Notes: generated by a model from the sequence alone, not told the origin. 64,000 nt of DNA from Brienomyrus brachyistius (GCF_023856365.1 NW_026042691.1:1-64000), one strand, 5' to 3'. Counted from the first letter of the stretch, positions 32,040-43,320 are shown. A program made the numbers and translations.

Positions 32040-32420
32040 TCCCTAGTTCTTACAGTAGTACTATGGTATGGTGGAGCCACATGACAGGAAGGCAGTACAT
32101 TGCGAAGTCTGTTAAGAACATCATTCGCACTGAACTGCCCTCCATTGACCAGCTGTACTTTAACTGCCACAGTAACAAGGTTCAGTCTATAATCCAGGAC
32201 TCTGACCACCATCCACAAACACTGACTAGCAGATTCATGAACAGCTTCATTCGCCAAACAATTCAAACCTGCAGCTTTTGCATCCCCTGTAATAGTCATT
32301 TCCACGGCAGCTGCACTGTACAACTGTTCCTGCACTTTATCCACCACTGACCACGTATCATCCAGTTTTGTCCTGCTTTGTATCGCACTGTTTCTGCACC
32401 ATGTTGTCTTGTACTCCCTT
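32040..32420 (+). pseudogene. LINE C-terminal fragment
   Basis: The frame from 32027 contains SVKNIIRTELPSIDQLY, NKVQSIIQDSDHHPQT and SRFMNSFIRQTIQ. These resemble the tail of fish non-LTR reverse transcriptases. It is short and decayed. Confidence 0.4.
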
Positions 32421-33594
32421 GTGTTGTTATGCACCATCTGTGTTGTTCTGAGCAGTGCCATGATGCAATATTACAAAAAGATCTTGAGGAAATGCAGAGT
32501 TCTGGAGGAGATTCTCACAGATCATGGCATGTGTTTATACTGAAGAAACTGTACAAATTGCTAGACATAAAACACAGGACTGGCAACTGTGGTACGTTTT
32601 AACACCTTGATAAAAAACTTAAAATCCATAGTAAGTAGGACAACCTCATAGAACCTTTACTAGTCATTGTTCAGAAGATTAACACGGATTAAAAACCATT
32701 ACTATGAAAGCACGCTAATCAGTTAAGTTGATTATGTGGAGAGAGAGAAAAAAAACTGTCTTTGAAAAAGATCAACCATAGAACGAAGCTGCAGCATTGA
32801 CACCCCCTAGTGGTGATTTGAAGATAGTTCTGTCTGTAGCAGCTAAGCAGTAGATTTGGCGTCAGGTGCCATGACAAACTCAGTGCTGCTCGGTTTGAAC
32901 GGCAGAAGCACAAAAATAAAGGGGGCATCTACTGCACGCCCCCCACCCTTGAAAATGGTACAAATTATCATGCAACAGTTTTCTTAAGTAAGTCTTTTTG
33001 GGCGTCTGCAGAAACCTCCACGATGCGATTGCCCTGATTAAGAAGTGCGCAGCGGATACAATTTGGGATGCATCGTTCATCCGATTTATTAATATATAAT
33101 TATTAGTATGTCTATATTATTTTAGAAACGTTACTTGACGAATATTTTTCATTGAGATTGATTCCCCGTTTAAAATTTTGGTGACACTTCATATTTTTTA
33201 AGAGAGACAGACAATTTGACGCATGCAATTTGCAGAAATATGTTGTGCCGCTATAAAGTACACAGGCAGCATGACAAACATAAGTACTCACTGAAGCCAC
33301 GACATACGCCCGGCTGGCCCCAGCGGTACCCCTAAGAAGAAGGCTTTTTTCACAACCCACGACCATCACGAGGGCAAAAAAAACTGAATAGCCTAGAATT
33401 TAGTTAATTACAAGGCACATATTTATTGGAGCAAGAGCTCTAACATAAAACTACCTTGTAATTATAAAGTATTATGGCTGTGAACAATGTACAAACAGGC
33501 ACAGAAAGTAAAATACTCCAAAAATGCAAAGAACCTAAATATTTTTGTTTCCACCGATTCACTCTTGATGTGTTAGGAGTCACAGTTCAGTAGC
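32421..33594. other. Non-coding stretch
   Basis: No convincing gene or element boundary. Short open frames here have no recognised domain. Confidence 0.35.
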
Positions 33595-34386
33595 CTATTC
33601 TTCAGTATCTGCATTTAAGACCACCAACTGCTCTTTCTCCTCCTTCGCTCGTCGGCTCAGAGTATTGGACTTGGTAAGTAATGTTGCCCTTTTGGTTCCA
33701 GCAGCACTCTCTGCTTCCTCTGCCATGTGCTCAGCATCCTTTTGTAAACTCTCACATACACTTTCCAGTGAGACTCTCTTCCTCTTGAGTTCCTCAAGTT
33801 TTCTTTTTTGCTTTTCGCTCATCTTTCACCTTTGGTCAGAGGCGCTTTGGTTGCTCCCCCACACACTCTGACATGGTCGCATATAAGCCTCTGTGCAACA
33901 ACTGTTTCCTCTGATAAGTTGCAGGTCTCCACCTCTATTCGTTCCACTTCGGCTTGCCCATAGGACAGCAGCAGCAAGTTCTTGCAGAACATCCAGAGGT
34001 CAGGATAAGGCCCACTAACTTTTTGATGTAAAAAGACATCAACTTTGGATGGTGCTGAAGGAATGAAGGATATAAAATCCAAGCCTTTTGCCTCATTGTG
34101 CAGGTGATTATCAGACTGCTGGGATATTGCATCACCTGTAATTACATTAATTACAGTAGATTAGATGCAGATCAACAATGTCAATACACAGAATCACATG
34201 TAGAATAGGAAAGTGATTTATAACCCAATTTTCCTATGATACCATAAATGTGCAATCATTTTAATTTAATCTTGAGATATCTCTAGGCTCATCAAAGAAA
34301 ATATAACTGGGCTGATGCTTCTTTTCAAACACCAAGAGTCGGTCTTCTAAATACTGCTAAAATCTACGTGTTAACACTATTCAGTT

Positions 34387-34696
34387 CAGGGACGGATTAT
34401 GGGTTGTGTGGGCCCCTGGGTAAAACGTTCGCGAGGCCCCCCCCCCACCACCACCACCTGCACCACCACCACAACCACCACAAGTCAAGGGCCCTTGGCA
34501 GCCAAACACCCTCCCTATAGGGTCAGGGGACCTTGTAGGCAGAGGATCAAAGAATGTAGGCCCTCTAAAATAGACAAACGAAAATACATTGCTGATAAGC
34601 GTTGCAAATTGTTTTGGGCTTGGGGCCCACGGGCCCCCTGCACCCCAAGGGCCCCTGGGCAGCGGCCCCGCTAACCCGGTTTGTAATCCGTCCCTG
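34387..34696. mobile_element. hAT MITE with perfect 8-bp target duplication
   Basis: 310 bp with inverted ends CAGGGACGGATTAT and GTAATCCGTCCCTG, flanked by ATTCAGTT at 34379-34386 and 34697-34704. It contains a C-run and CACCAC repeats. Its small open frame is not coding. Confidence 0.92.
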
Positions 34697-34853
34697 ATTC
34701 AGTTAGATGTGAAAAAAGAAAAGCATAATTTAAAAATAATATTCTGAACTATCCTATTCTTATCCTATGATTTACCAGCAGATATCCTGCCTGCCAACCG
34801 ATTCTCCTGCGCAAACTTCTGCATGAGATTTCTCCTTTTCTGCTGGCAGTTAT

Positions 34854-35140
34854 TGTCACGATCGGGTACGGGTGAAGCGGCGATCGTGCGGGCAAGCAGG
34901 CAAGCAGGAAGCAGGAATACGGGGCAAACGGGAGTTTAATACGAGGACAGGGACCGGGAAACAGCTCACGCTTACGAACATCAGACATTAATGACAGACA
35001 AAGCAAACTGGGGAGACCAGGACTTAAATACACAGAACAAGGCAGCAGGAAACAAGACACGACTGGGCAGGATCAGGAAATCACACGTGGGTAATTAGGG
35101 GGCGTGGCACACACGAGGAGCGGACGAGCCGGGCATGACA
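34854..35140 (-). repeat. 3' LTR (minus orientation) of the proline-rich element
   Basis: 287 bp, with no difference seen from 37705-37991. The polypurine-like G-run borders it at about 35143-35151 on the plus-strand coordinates. Confidence 0.9.
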
Positions 35141-35911
35141 GAACCCCCCCCCAAAGGCGCGCTACACCGGGCGCGCCAAGGAAGGGGGCGACGGACGGGA
35201 CGAGGCAGAACAGGACCTGGAAAACAAGAACAGAATTTACGCACGACGGGAAACAGGACCGAAGCACAAAACAAAGCCAGGGACAAGACGTGCGACAAGA
35301 GCTGACAAAGGGATGGGAAGGCAGACAGACAGATCAGGAAGGGAGAAACAGAGGGAACAGGCGGAACACAAGGAGCGGGAGTGACGGGAGGGAACGACGG
35401 GAAACCAGGAATGGAGAAAGGAGGAAAGACAGGAGGAGGAGCAAACAAAGGAGGGACCAGGGCAGGAGAGAAGGGAGAGAAGGCGGGGGAACAAAGGGGA
35501 GCCCGTGGGAGCCCCAGCGGGCGACGGGCGGCAGCCGGAGGGGCCGCAGGCGGCCGGGAGGCCGGAGCCGGAGGGGACCGAGAAGGGGCAGAGGAGACAG
35601 GGCGAGGGACCCGCGGAGGGGCCAGGGAGGGAGCAGGAGGGAGCACCAGGGAAGGGGACGAGGGAGCTGGAAGGGGCCAGGGCGAAGGCACGGAGGAGGG
35701 GGGAGCCGCAGCAGGCGGCGATGTCCGGGGGAGGGCCGGAGGTAGGGGCCCCGCAGGCGACCGACCAGGACCCGGAGAGGGGAGCGAGGCAGGGCGACGA
35801 GGCACCGGAGAGGGACCCGCAGGCGCCAACCGAGCCCCAGCGCAGGCGAGGCAGGGCGAGCCAGGGGGCAGGGCGGGCGGGACCCCAGCCCTGCGTCTGT
35901 GTCCCCTCCCT

Positions 35912-37702
35912 TTACGGGACACAGACCCCAGGTCGGGGTCGAATTCGCCGGGGTGAGAGAGACAAAGTCACTGGAGGAGAAGGGACAGGAGCTGGAGCTG
36001 CTGCAGGCGGAGGGGGCGCCTCTGGAGCGCGGTCAGGGACTGGAGCGCGGTCAGGGACTGGAGCGCGGTCAGCTGGCCCGGGAGCCGCTGGAGCGCGGTC
36101 AGGACTTGGAGCGCGGTCAGGGGGCGCCTGCCCTGGAGCTGCAGCAGGCGGCTGCAGTGGGGGCGCCTGCCCTGGAGCTGCAGCAGGCGGCTGCAGAGGG
36201 GGCGCCTGCCCTGGAGCTGCAGCAGGCGGCTGCAGAGGGGGCGCCTCTGCAGGAACTGGAGCGCGGTCAGGAACTGGAGCGCGGTCAGGAACTGGAGCGC
36301 GGTCAGGAACTGGAGGTGGCTGCAGTGGGGGCGCCTGCCCGGGAGCTGCAGCACGGTCAGGAACTGGAGGTGGCTGCAGTGGGGGCGCCGGCCCGGGAGC
36401 TGCAGCAGGCGGCTGCAGAGGGGGCGCCTCTGCAGGAACTGGAGCGCGGTCAGGAACTGGAGCGCGGTCAGGAACAGGAGCTGGCTGCAGAGGGGGCGCC
36501 TGCCCGGGAGCTGCAGCAGGCGGCTGCAGAGGGGGCGCCTGCCCGGGAGCTGCAGCAGGCGGCTGCAGAGGGGGCGCCTGCCCGGGAGCTGCAGCAGGCG
36601 GCTGCAGAGGGGGCGCCTGCCCGGGAGCTGCAGCAGGCGGCTGCAGAGGGGGCGCCTCTGCAGGAACTGGAGCGCGGTCAGGAACTGGAACGCGGTCAGG
36701 AACAGGAACGCGGTCAGGAACAGGAGCTGGCTGCAGTGGGGGCGCCTGCCCTGGAGCTGCAGGTGGCTGCAGTGGGGGCGCCTGCCCTGGAGCTGCAGGT
36801 GGCTGCAGTGGGGGCGCCTGCCCTGAAGCTGCAGGTGGCTGCAGTGGGGGCGCCTGCCCTGGAGCTGCAGGTGGCTGCAGTGGGGGCAGCGAAGGCGGCT
36901 GCGCAGGCGGCGGCGGCTGCACGGGAGCGGGGTCCGCCGGCAATGGCGGCTGCACGGGAGCGGGGTCCGCCGGCAATGGCGGCTGCACGGGAGCGGGGTC
37001 CGCCGGCAATGGCGGCTGCACGGGAGCGGGGTCCGCCGCCAATGGCGGCTGCACGGGAGCGGGGACTGCAGCCCTCTGGAGCAGTAAGAGCTGCCGCACG
37101 TCCTCTGCCATACTCACCAGCTCCTCGGGGTCGGAAGCGGGAGTAAATGCTGCAAAGCTCCTCTGGAGTCGCTCCGCTAGCCCCGCTACCTCCGGACTTA
37201 CTGGAGGGACCAGTTCCCCCCAGATCCTCCAGAACAACCCCTGGAGGGCAAAGAACTGGGAGGCGCAGTTCACCGGCTTCCCTAAGTGAGGCGCGGGCAG
37301 CGCCTCCGGGGTGGTTACTGCAGGGGGAGAGAGCTGTGTGTCCGTGGGCGTTAACGGAGGGAGCTCCTCGGGACAGGCAATCGCCGGTCTCCTCCTCCTT
37401 CTCCGGCGCCCAGCGGCGGCGAGAGGTGGTGCGATGTCCTGAGAAACAGGCGGTGAAAGGATCGGCTCCGGGTAAGGGTAGAGGAAGGGCTCCTCGTCCT
37501 CATCCTCACTGGAGAGCCAGTACTTCCACACGGGATTGGGGTAGTGTGTGGTCAGCTTCCGGGCTGGAGGTAGAGCGGGTACTTCCCTCTCATTCTCCTC
37601 CGAAGTGATCCATAGCCGGGAGAGCGAACAGGCTCCCAGGCGGATCGTCTCCTCCGGTCCTCTCCTCCTTCTCCGGGGGCCTTTCCTTTTGTGGTCTGTC
37701 AT
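35912..37702 (-). CDS. Proline-rich repeat protein of the LTR element
   Basis: A 596-codon open frame, intact. The N-terminal 110 or so residues are basic (RKGPRRRRRGPEET) and then acidic (SSEDEDEEPF) with a second Arg run. Residues of about 130-210 are non-repetitive and helical, including FFALQGLFWRIWGELVPP and LVSMAEDVRQLLLLQ. This is the only part that could be a gag-like core. The remainder is tandem repeats, first of PAPVQPPLPAD type (11 residues) and then APPLQPPAAAPGQ type (13 residues) interleaved with PVPDRAPVPDRA. There is no zinc knuckle, protease or RT motif. A second frame (35922 to 35095), also Pro/Ala/Ser-rich, overlaps its end and runs into the LTR. The role is probably structural for the particle or RNP, but this is not demonstrated. 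Confidence 0.65.
   Translation of the reverse strand: MTDHKRKGPRRRRRGPEETIRLGACSLSRLWITSEENEREVPALPPARKLTTHYPNPVWKYWLSSEDEDEEPFLYPYPEPILSPPVSQDIAPPLAAAGRRRRRRRPAIACPEELPPLTPTDTQLSPPAVTTPEALPAPHLGKPVNCASQFFALQGLFWRIWGELVPPVSPEVAGLAERLQRSFAAFTPASDPEELVSMAEDVRQLLLLQRAAVPAPVQPPLAADPAPVQPPLPADPAPVQPPLPADPAPVQPPLPADPAPVQPPPPAQPPSLPPLQPPAAPGQAPPLQPPAASGQAPPLQPPAAPGQAPPLQPPAAPGQAPPLQPAPVPDRVPVPDRVPVPDRAPVPAEAPPLQPPAAAPGQAPPLQPPAAAPGQAPPLQPPAAAPGQAPPLQPPAAAPGQAPPLQPAPVPDRAPVPDRAPVPAEAPPLQPPAAAPGPAPPLQPPPVPDRAAAPGQAPPLQPPPVPDRAPVPDRAPVPDRAPVPAEAPPLQPPAAAPGQAPPLQPPAAAPGQAPPLQPPAAAPGQAPPDRAPSPDRAPAAPGPADRAPVPDRAPVPDRAPEAPPPPAAAPAPVPSPPVTLSLSPRRIRPRPGVCVP
35990..37080. repeat. GC-rich minisatellite inside the proline-rich ORF
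   Basis: Units of 39 bp (GGGGCGCCTGCCC...GCAGCAGGCGGCTGCAGAG) and related 15- to 36-bp units are repeated dozens of times. Slippage or assembly collapse is likely here. Confidence 0.9.
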
Positions 37703-37704
37703 TC

Positions 37705-37991
37705 TGTCACGATCGGGTACGGGTGAAGCGGCGATCGTGCGGGCAAGCAGGCAAGCAGGAAGCAGGAATACGGGGCAAACGGGAGTTTAATACGAGGACA
37801 GGGACCGGGAAACAGCTCACGCTTACGAACATCAGACATTAATGACAGACAAAGCAAACTGGGGAGACCAGGACTTAAATACACAGAACAAGGCAGCAGG
37901 AAACAAGACACGACTGGGCAGGATCAGGAAATCACACGTGGGTAATTAGGGGGCGTGGCACACACGAGGAGCGGACGAGCCGGGCATGACA
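37705..37991 (-). repeat. 5' LTR (minus orientation) of the proline-rich element
   Basis: 287 bp. On the minus strand it reads TGTCATGCCCGG...GATCGTGACA, with promoter box TGTATTTAAG and a TATTAAACT poly(A)-type signal. Confidence 0.9.
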
Positions 37992-38860
37992 GTTATCTGG
38001 CTGGTGTGCATTTTGTTTGGGTCCAAGCACGTCATCTCATGTACAATCGAGTACTTCAGAGGGCATTTATCCAAGGCCTTTTTGCACATTTTTGAGAGCA
38101 CAATCTGGCAATTTTTTTTAATCTGAAGGACACCAAGGTCACTTCCACTGCCTTTGGCTCCTGACTGTCTCTGACAAAAAGATGGTTTGTCAAATTTCCA
38201 GAATCTTTCTGCACACTCAGCCCAAGGTTAACACTACCTCAGCTGTACATATCAAACCAGCTCAAACTCCATGTTATTCACATATTTTTTACTTCACAAT
38301 TGTTTGATACATTTGTATGTAAAGATACCAGTGAATTCACAGAAGTCCCACCTTGATGACAGCCATTCCTATATCCACCTCCTTTGGACTGAGCCAGAGT
38401 TTTTGCCTGTACAACAGCTGTACATGTTGCTACACAACACTTAAACATTCTATTTCCTCAATGAACTATTTTTTTTGCAGCAAAAGCCATGAAGCAGCAA
38501 TAAAATCTTTAAAATATGCTTACCAATAAATATGGTTCTCCCATTTAAACACATGTAAAGATAAACCATGGATATTTAAAAATCATGGGTTCGTTAATGA
38601 GTTTAAATGTTATTGAATGGCTTACCTTAAACTTCTCCAGTAAGTCTTCAGCGGTGGAGTGGCTCATGTACTGTGATCCCAGAACCAGGACTGCACTCGA
38701 GAGCCATTCTCATAATTCACCCAATACCTGACATGCACATCCAGTTGTTTTCTTTTGATGGTCCTGTTCATACTTACGTCAAACATGACAACGAAGCTCC
38801 CTTTTAATATATGGAGCGAGTCCAAATCGCGCAAGAAAAGCGGTTTTATCTTTACCACAA

Positions 38861-39106
38861 GTGACCCTGCGAGTCAGGGAACATCACCCTGGAGACGGTG
38901 TGAATGTCATCATTGGACGTATAGGAGTGATGTCGGCAAACCGTTTGCAAAGCCCATAGCACTTCTGCTTTCAGTGTGGGTTGAGGAGGATGTACTGAAG
39001 GCATTATTTGTCATGGGATCCGGAGACACTGCCAAAACGGGTGTAGGCCTATCTTTAGAGGTTGTACTTATCTCCACTGAATAAACATAAATCTGGGCTT
39101 ATTCTA
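38861..39106. other. Stretch before the Tc1 element
   Basis: No gene was recognised. It may still belong to the 5' part of the hAT-like element. Confidence 0.3.
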
Positions 39107-40275
39107 TACTGAACAAAAATATAAACGCAACACTCTTGTTTCTGCTCCCATTTTTCATGAGATGGACTTAAAGACCTACAATTCATTCCAGATACACAAT
39201 ATTACCATTTCTCTCAAACATTTCTCACAAATCAGTCTAAATGTGTGATAGTGAGCACTTCTGCTTTGCTGAGATAATCCATCCCACCTCACAGGTGTGC
39301 CACATCAAGATGCTGATCTGACATCATGGGTAGTGCACAGGTGTACCTTATACTGCCCACAATAAAAGGCCACCCTGGAATGTGCAGTTTTTTGCTTTAT
39401 TGGGGGTCTGGGGACTCAGAACCGGTCAGTATCTGGTGTGACCACCATTTGCCTCATGCAATGCAACACATCTTCTTCGCATAGAGTTTATCAGATTGTC
39501 AATTGTGGCCTGTGGAATGTTGGTCCACTCCTCTTCAATGGCTGTGCGAAGTTGTTGGATATTAGTGGGAACTGGTACACGCTGTCGTATACGCCGGTCA
39601 AGCACATCCCAAACATGCTCAACGGGTGACATGTCCGGTGAGTATGCTGGCCATGCAAGAACTGGGACATTTTCAGCTTCCAAGAACTGTGTACAGATCC
39701 TTGCAACATGGGGCCGTGCATTATCTGTCTGAGTGGCTGGTCTCAGACGATCTTGGAGGTGAACCTGCTGGATGTGGAGGTCCTGGGCTGGTGTGGTTAC
39801 ACGTGGTCTGCGGTTGTGAGGCCGGTTGGATGTACTGCCATATTCTCTGAAACGCCTTTGGAGACGGCTTATGGTTGAGAAATGAACATTCAATGCACGA
39901 GCAACAGATCTGGTTGACATTCCTGCTGTCAGTATGCCAATTGCACGCTCCCTCAATGCTTGTGGCATCTGTGGCATTTTGCTGTGAGACAAAACTGCAC
40001 ATTCCAGGGTGGCCTTTTATTGTGGGCAGTATAAGGTACACCTGTGCACTACCCATGATGTCAGATCAGCATCTTGATGTGGCACACCTGTGAGGTGGGA
40101 TGGATTATCTCAGCAAAGCAGAAGTGCTCACTATCACACATTTAGACTGATTTGTGAGAAATGTTTGAGAGAAATGGTAATATTGTGTATCTGGGATGAA
40201 TTGTAGATCTTTAAGTCCATCTCATGAAAAATGGGAGCAAAAACAAAAGTGTTGCGTTTATATTTTTGTTCAGTG
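39107..40275 (-). mobile_element. Tc1-like transposon, internally deleted
   Basis: 1,169 bp with very long near-perfect terminal inverted repeats of 285 bp (39107-39391 and 39991-40275), starting ACTGAACAAAAATATAAACG just inside the ends. TA duplications lie at 39105-39106 and 40276-40277. Full-length relatives are about 1.6 kb, and the loss is in the transposase. Confidence 0.92.
39426..39977 (-). CDS. Tc1-like transposase with in-frame internal deletion
   Basis: The open frame is 188 codons when read from 39992. The likely start is ATG at 39977 (MPQMPQALRERAIG). The N-terminal half is a bipartite helix-turn-helix (MSTRSVARALNVHFSTISRL and an RPHNRRPRVT hook) that binds the terminal repeats. 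The frame then jumps to TDNARPHVA and YSPDMSPVEHVWDVLDRR, the second (D90) and third (E125) catalytic residues with DD34E spacing, numbered from 39992. The segment with the first catalytic Asp is missing, so it cannot transpose itself. Because the deletion kept the frame, a DNA-binding protein could still be made, possibly acting as a repressor. The usual family length is about 340 residues. Confidence 0.82.
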   Translation of the reverse strand: MPQMPQALRERAIGILTAGMSTRSVARALNVHFSTISRLQRRFREYGSTSNRPHNRRPRVTTPAQDLHIQQVHLQDRLRPATQTDNARPHVARICTQFLEAENVPVLAWPAYSPDMSPVEHVWDVLDRRIRQRVPVPTNIQQLRTAIEEEWTNIPQATIDNLINSMRRRCVALHEANGGHTRY

Positions 40276-40277
40276 TA

Positions 40278-41952
40278 CATTGATTTACAGAATCAAATTT
40301 AAAAAACAAAAATACACTGATTTTATACAGATTACTAACTTTTGGGGATCACAATACAAATCTAAATATTTTAGACAAGTTACTTATCTGCTTATTGAAT
40401 GGTGGGCGAAAAAAATATCTGTATAGTGTCCATTATCTAAAACCCCGCAATGACGTAGTTTGTGTTGTTCTTAAAATAATATTAACTTAAACGGTCAATC
40501 TGATTTTCTGGAGGAAAAATAATAGTTTTGATGAATCAACAGCTTGGGAAAATAGTCGCTAGATTAATTCAAAGAAAAATTGTCTGTAGTTGCACCTCAA
40601 CAGTATAACCAGTGATAATACTATATAAATAAAATTAAAGTAATGGCACCAGCATAGACAGACACAGTAACAGTACAGAATGAGGTAACAGTGGCAGTGT
40701 GAGGAAATGTCAGCGTCACTGGCTGGTTAACAGCAATGGGGAGGAAACTTGTCTCTAAATCTGGAAATGCTTGTGCAGATGGATGGATGGAAGGTGAAAA
40801 GTGACAGTGCTGGGTGGCTAGAGTCTCTCAAGGTGCTGCTTGCTTTTCTGAGGCAGCACCTGAAGACGATGCCTTTGACCGCCAGAAGCTGTGTGCCCGA
40901 GGAACTGGAAGCTGTTGAAGCCTCTACAGCATCCTCTGCGATGTAGATAGGACTTTGGGGAGTCATCCGTTTGCGAAAGTCCAGGATCAGCTCCTTGGTT
41001 TCTCTAGCGTTGAGGGTGATGTTGTTATACATGGTGAAGAGCTGGGCCTACAAATCCCAGCATTCAAGAGGTGAAAATACAGACTTAGAGGGAATTTGGG
41101 AAAAGTGAAAAAATCCTCTTTACTCGTGTCTGTATAAATCTCACCAAGCGTAACTTTGCAGATTAAAGACTGGCTGAGAGTGTAAATGTAAACGCTGATA
41201 AGGAGTCAGGAACAAAGTGCTCATGTAGTGCACACCTGGGTCCAGAGGGCCCTTGTTCAGATGGAAAACTGAACAGGCATCTTTTGTGCTAAATGACAGC
41301 CGGTGCTGCTCAAGATGATGGACACTATGGGGAAATAAAAAAAAAAAGAGTTTTGAATGAAAAGACACACAAGAGTAACAGTGCAGCCTTGGTCACGTCT
41401 CCCCAGCTCATGACTGGACCAGGCTCCACATTGACCCCAAAACTGGCTTTACACACAGGAAACTCACTGAAACTCAACACAACATTGTCCTGATCTTGCC
41501 TGGGGAGTTTCACCTGGTTACTGAGATGACCGGCAGCACAGACAGTCTTACCAGCAACAGATATGCTATTAAGGGGTGCGAAGCGTCTGCTGCCAGCACA
41601 TGGCTTTATATCTGTCGGCTGCATTTGCGCTGCTCCTCCCTCCTATAAAGAGGACAGTTGAACAGCAGTGTGAAGAAAGGGCACAGAAGCAGAAGTCAGT
41701 GGAAAAAGCCCCATTACTAACCCTAAGCCCAACTTACTGCAAACAGCCCACTGTATTTCATATGTCTGCTTCATATTTTCCATTTAATTGCCATAATCTC
41801 TGGCAGTCAGTGACAAAAGTTATTTACCCTTAAACAGTACTGAGATTGAGTAGAGTGAGGTACTTAAGCGGTATTATGGAAGAATAAAAGCTGAGTCCCA
41901 TGTCCAGGCGAGATGCGTAGCTGACAGGCTGATGAATGTTTCAAACTCTTAC
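40278..41952. other. Mostly non-coding stretch with a LINE fragment
   Basis: On the minus strand 41032-40920 encodes TLNARETKELILDFRKR, an RT-downstream block of fish LINEs. The minus frame 41624-41325 contains KTVCAAGHLSNQVKLPRQ and might be an exon or chance. No firm gene was found. Confidence 0.4.
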
Positions 41953-42018
41953 CTCCACCGTACTGACAGGAACGGCGAGCTGCTGTGGCATCATGGCATT
42001 AAACTTCTGTTTCTCCAG
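41953..42018 (-). CDS. Candidate orphan exon A
   Basis: On the minus strand a C/T-rich tract with AG precedes about 50-65 bases encoding KFNAMMPQQLAVPVSTVE, with a good donor (GTAAGA) after 41953. It has exon-like features but no recognisable family. The exact acceptor (after CTGGAG or AAACAG) is uncertain. Confidence 0.3.
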
Positions 42019-42494
42019 GGAAGAAAACAACCAAGACCAACCTTAATAATCCACACACTTTGAAGACTGACATAAATGGTAAATATGAGACGTAAATATC
42101 ATCCAACACTACCAGGTACTCAGTGAATACTCAGTCATGCAGAAATATAATCTAAAGTTATAATTATGGGGACACGTGGCCGTCCACTGCAGGTGACAAT
42201 GTCCTAAACTCTTTCATACTTAAAGAACACATACAGTTATTACTTTGTAAGGATGCATAAAACTCCAGTTCAGTAAATTTATGGAATATATACTGCAGCA
42301 ACTACTTTATAGTCATTTATTAAGTAACTGACTTATTTCTTCCCTGCGGGAACTTGTAATTATGCTGAAATAAAAATGTAACTTAACAGCGTTAAAAAGA
42401 ACTCAGGAATCCAGTCCAAAATGCTTTAGTTTGACATGTGATCAAAATTCAAACTAAATTTCATAGAGTAAACTAATACATGATAGCATCCATG

Positions 42495-43320
42495 CAAAAG
42501 ATCAACGGCAGAACAGGGGCTCTTAAGGCAGACTGCATTAAAAAGGAATTAATCATCTCTCTCAATTTAAATTTGGGATAATAATTCTCTTCAGAAGCCT
42601 CCATAGAATAGTGCATCCATCCCCTCACTTATGTGTAGAGACGTATCCTAAGGCTCTGGCAACAACATTCAGGTCAACAGCATCAAAAATTTCACAGCTA
42701 GTTTTAAAACTTGTTTTTCACTTTACGTTACAGCAAGTTAGTTAATATTAAATTATTGCAACGTGCAGATTAATAGTCAGAAAAGGTTTTTGAAATTTAC
42801 ATAATGGTAAATGAGAACTATATTTGATTACTAATTACTGTTGACTAATTTCCTGTCTGGACTTTTCCCCCTTCATTGTTAAAAGTCATTATATGTCTGG
42901 GTGCCAGTCAGTGGAAGCACACAGACACCTGGCCTATTCATTCAGCACCAGCCCATCAAGTAGAGAATTCAGCACCACGGACAGTGACCTGTGTTACTAT
43001 GACATCAGGTCATTGGCTCTAAATATTTTTCTAGAAATAACTAAATGGCTCTATTGTAGAAATTTCCAGCCAGAGACTGGGTTCCTATATGAAGAGAATA
43101 TTATTATTCAGACAAAGAAAATAAACTACAGAAAACTAGCTCTGCATGTCATCTCCCCTTTACTCCTTAAGCAGGGCACACGCACATCAACAAGTACCAA
43201 TGCAGCAAATACAGATGAACAATTTCACAGCTTCAGAAGAAGTCAGATTTCTGTGTAATTCAGAGATTGTCAAAGACTTCTGATAGAACATTTTCTGCAC
43301 TTGAGTCTAATTTCAAGATA
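42495..43320 (+). repeat. Dispersed repeat, copy 2 (uninterrupted)
   Basis: Matches copy 1 without the transposon-like insertion. It carries an open frame 42893-43258 (121 codons) with LCYYDIRSLALNIFLEITKW and LHVISPLLLKQGTRTSTS that is not recognised. The frame is partly kept in all three copies. Confidence 0.75.

Larger units (their letters stand above)
34854..37991 (-). mobile_element. Young non-autonomous LTR retrotransposon with a proline-rich ORF
   Basis: A 3,138-bp element with two 287-bp LTRs (34854-35140 and 37705-37991) that look identical, ends TGTCA...TGACA and target duplication GTTAT (34849-34853 and 37992-37996). The minus orientation is set by a TATTTAAG box and ATTAAA signal in the LTRs, a G-run polypurine tract (TTTGGGGGGGGGTTC) before the minus-strand 3' LTR, and the ORF. 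There is no protease, RT or integrase, so it must be mobilised in trans. The ORF starts three bases after the 5' LTR, leaving no room for an ordinary tRNA primer site. Self-priming or a primer site inside the ORF would be needed. It lies inside the decayed hAT-like gene. Confidence 0.9.
33595..38860 (-). pseudogene. Decayed hAT-like transposase gene, split by nested insertions
   Basis: Pieces lie on the minus strand in N-to-C order. Bases 38860-38641 encode FLRDLDSLHILKGSFVVMFD and a HSTAEDLLEKFK end with a splice donor. Bases 38250-37997 encode NCQIVLSKMCKKALDKCPLK and SIVHEMTCLDPNKM. The frame continues at 34853-34750 (RRNLMQKFAQENRL) across the inserted LTR element. Bases 34135-33819 follow an acceptor and encode KVDVFLHQKV, LLLLSYGQAEVER and EETVVAQRLICDHV, the dimerisation-like end. 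Bases 33822-33595 are a coiled-coil tail (KQKRKLEELKRKR) in a shifted frame. The order fits a repetitive fish family that ends in an hAT-type dimerisation region plus coiled coil. A deletion in the dimerisation block and the frame change show it is inactive. Confidence 0.6.

Noticed and set aside
34399..34674. 91-codon Thr/Pro-rich frame
   Set aside because: It lies wholly inside an MITE with perfect inverted ends and an 8-bp target duplication.
35505..37289. 594-codon plus-strand frame (Gly/Ala/Cys-rich) and a 415-codon overlapping frame
   Set aside because: They are antisense shadows of the GC-rich minisatellite in the minus-strand ORF. LTR orientation, polypurine tract and the non-repetitive domain all support the minus strand.
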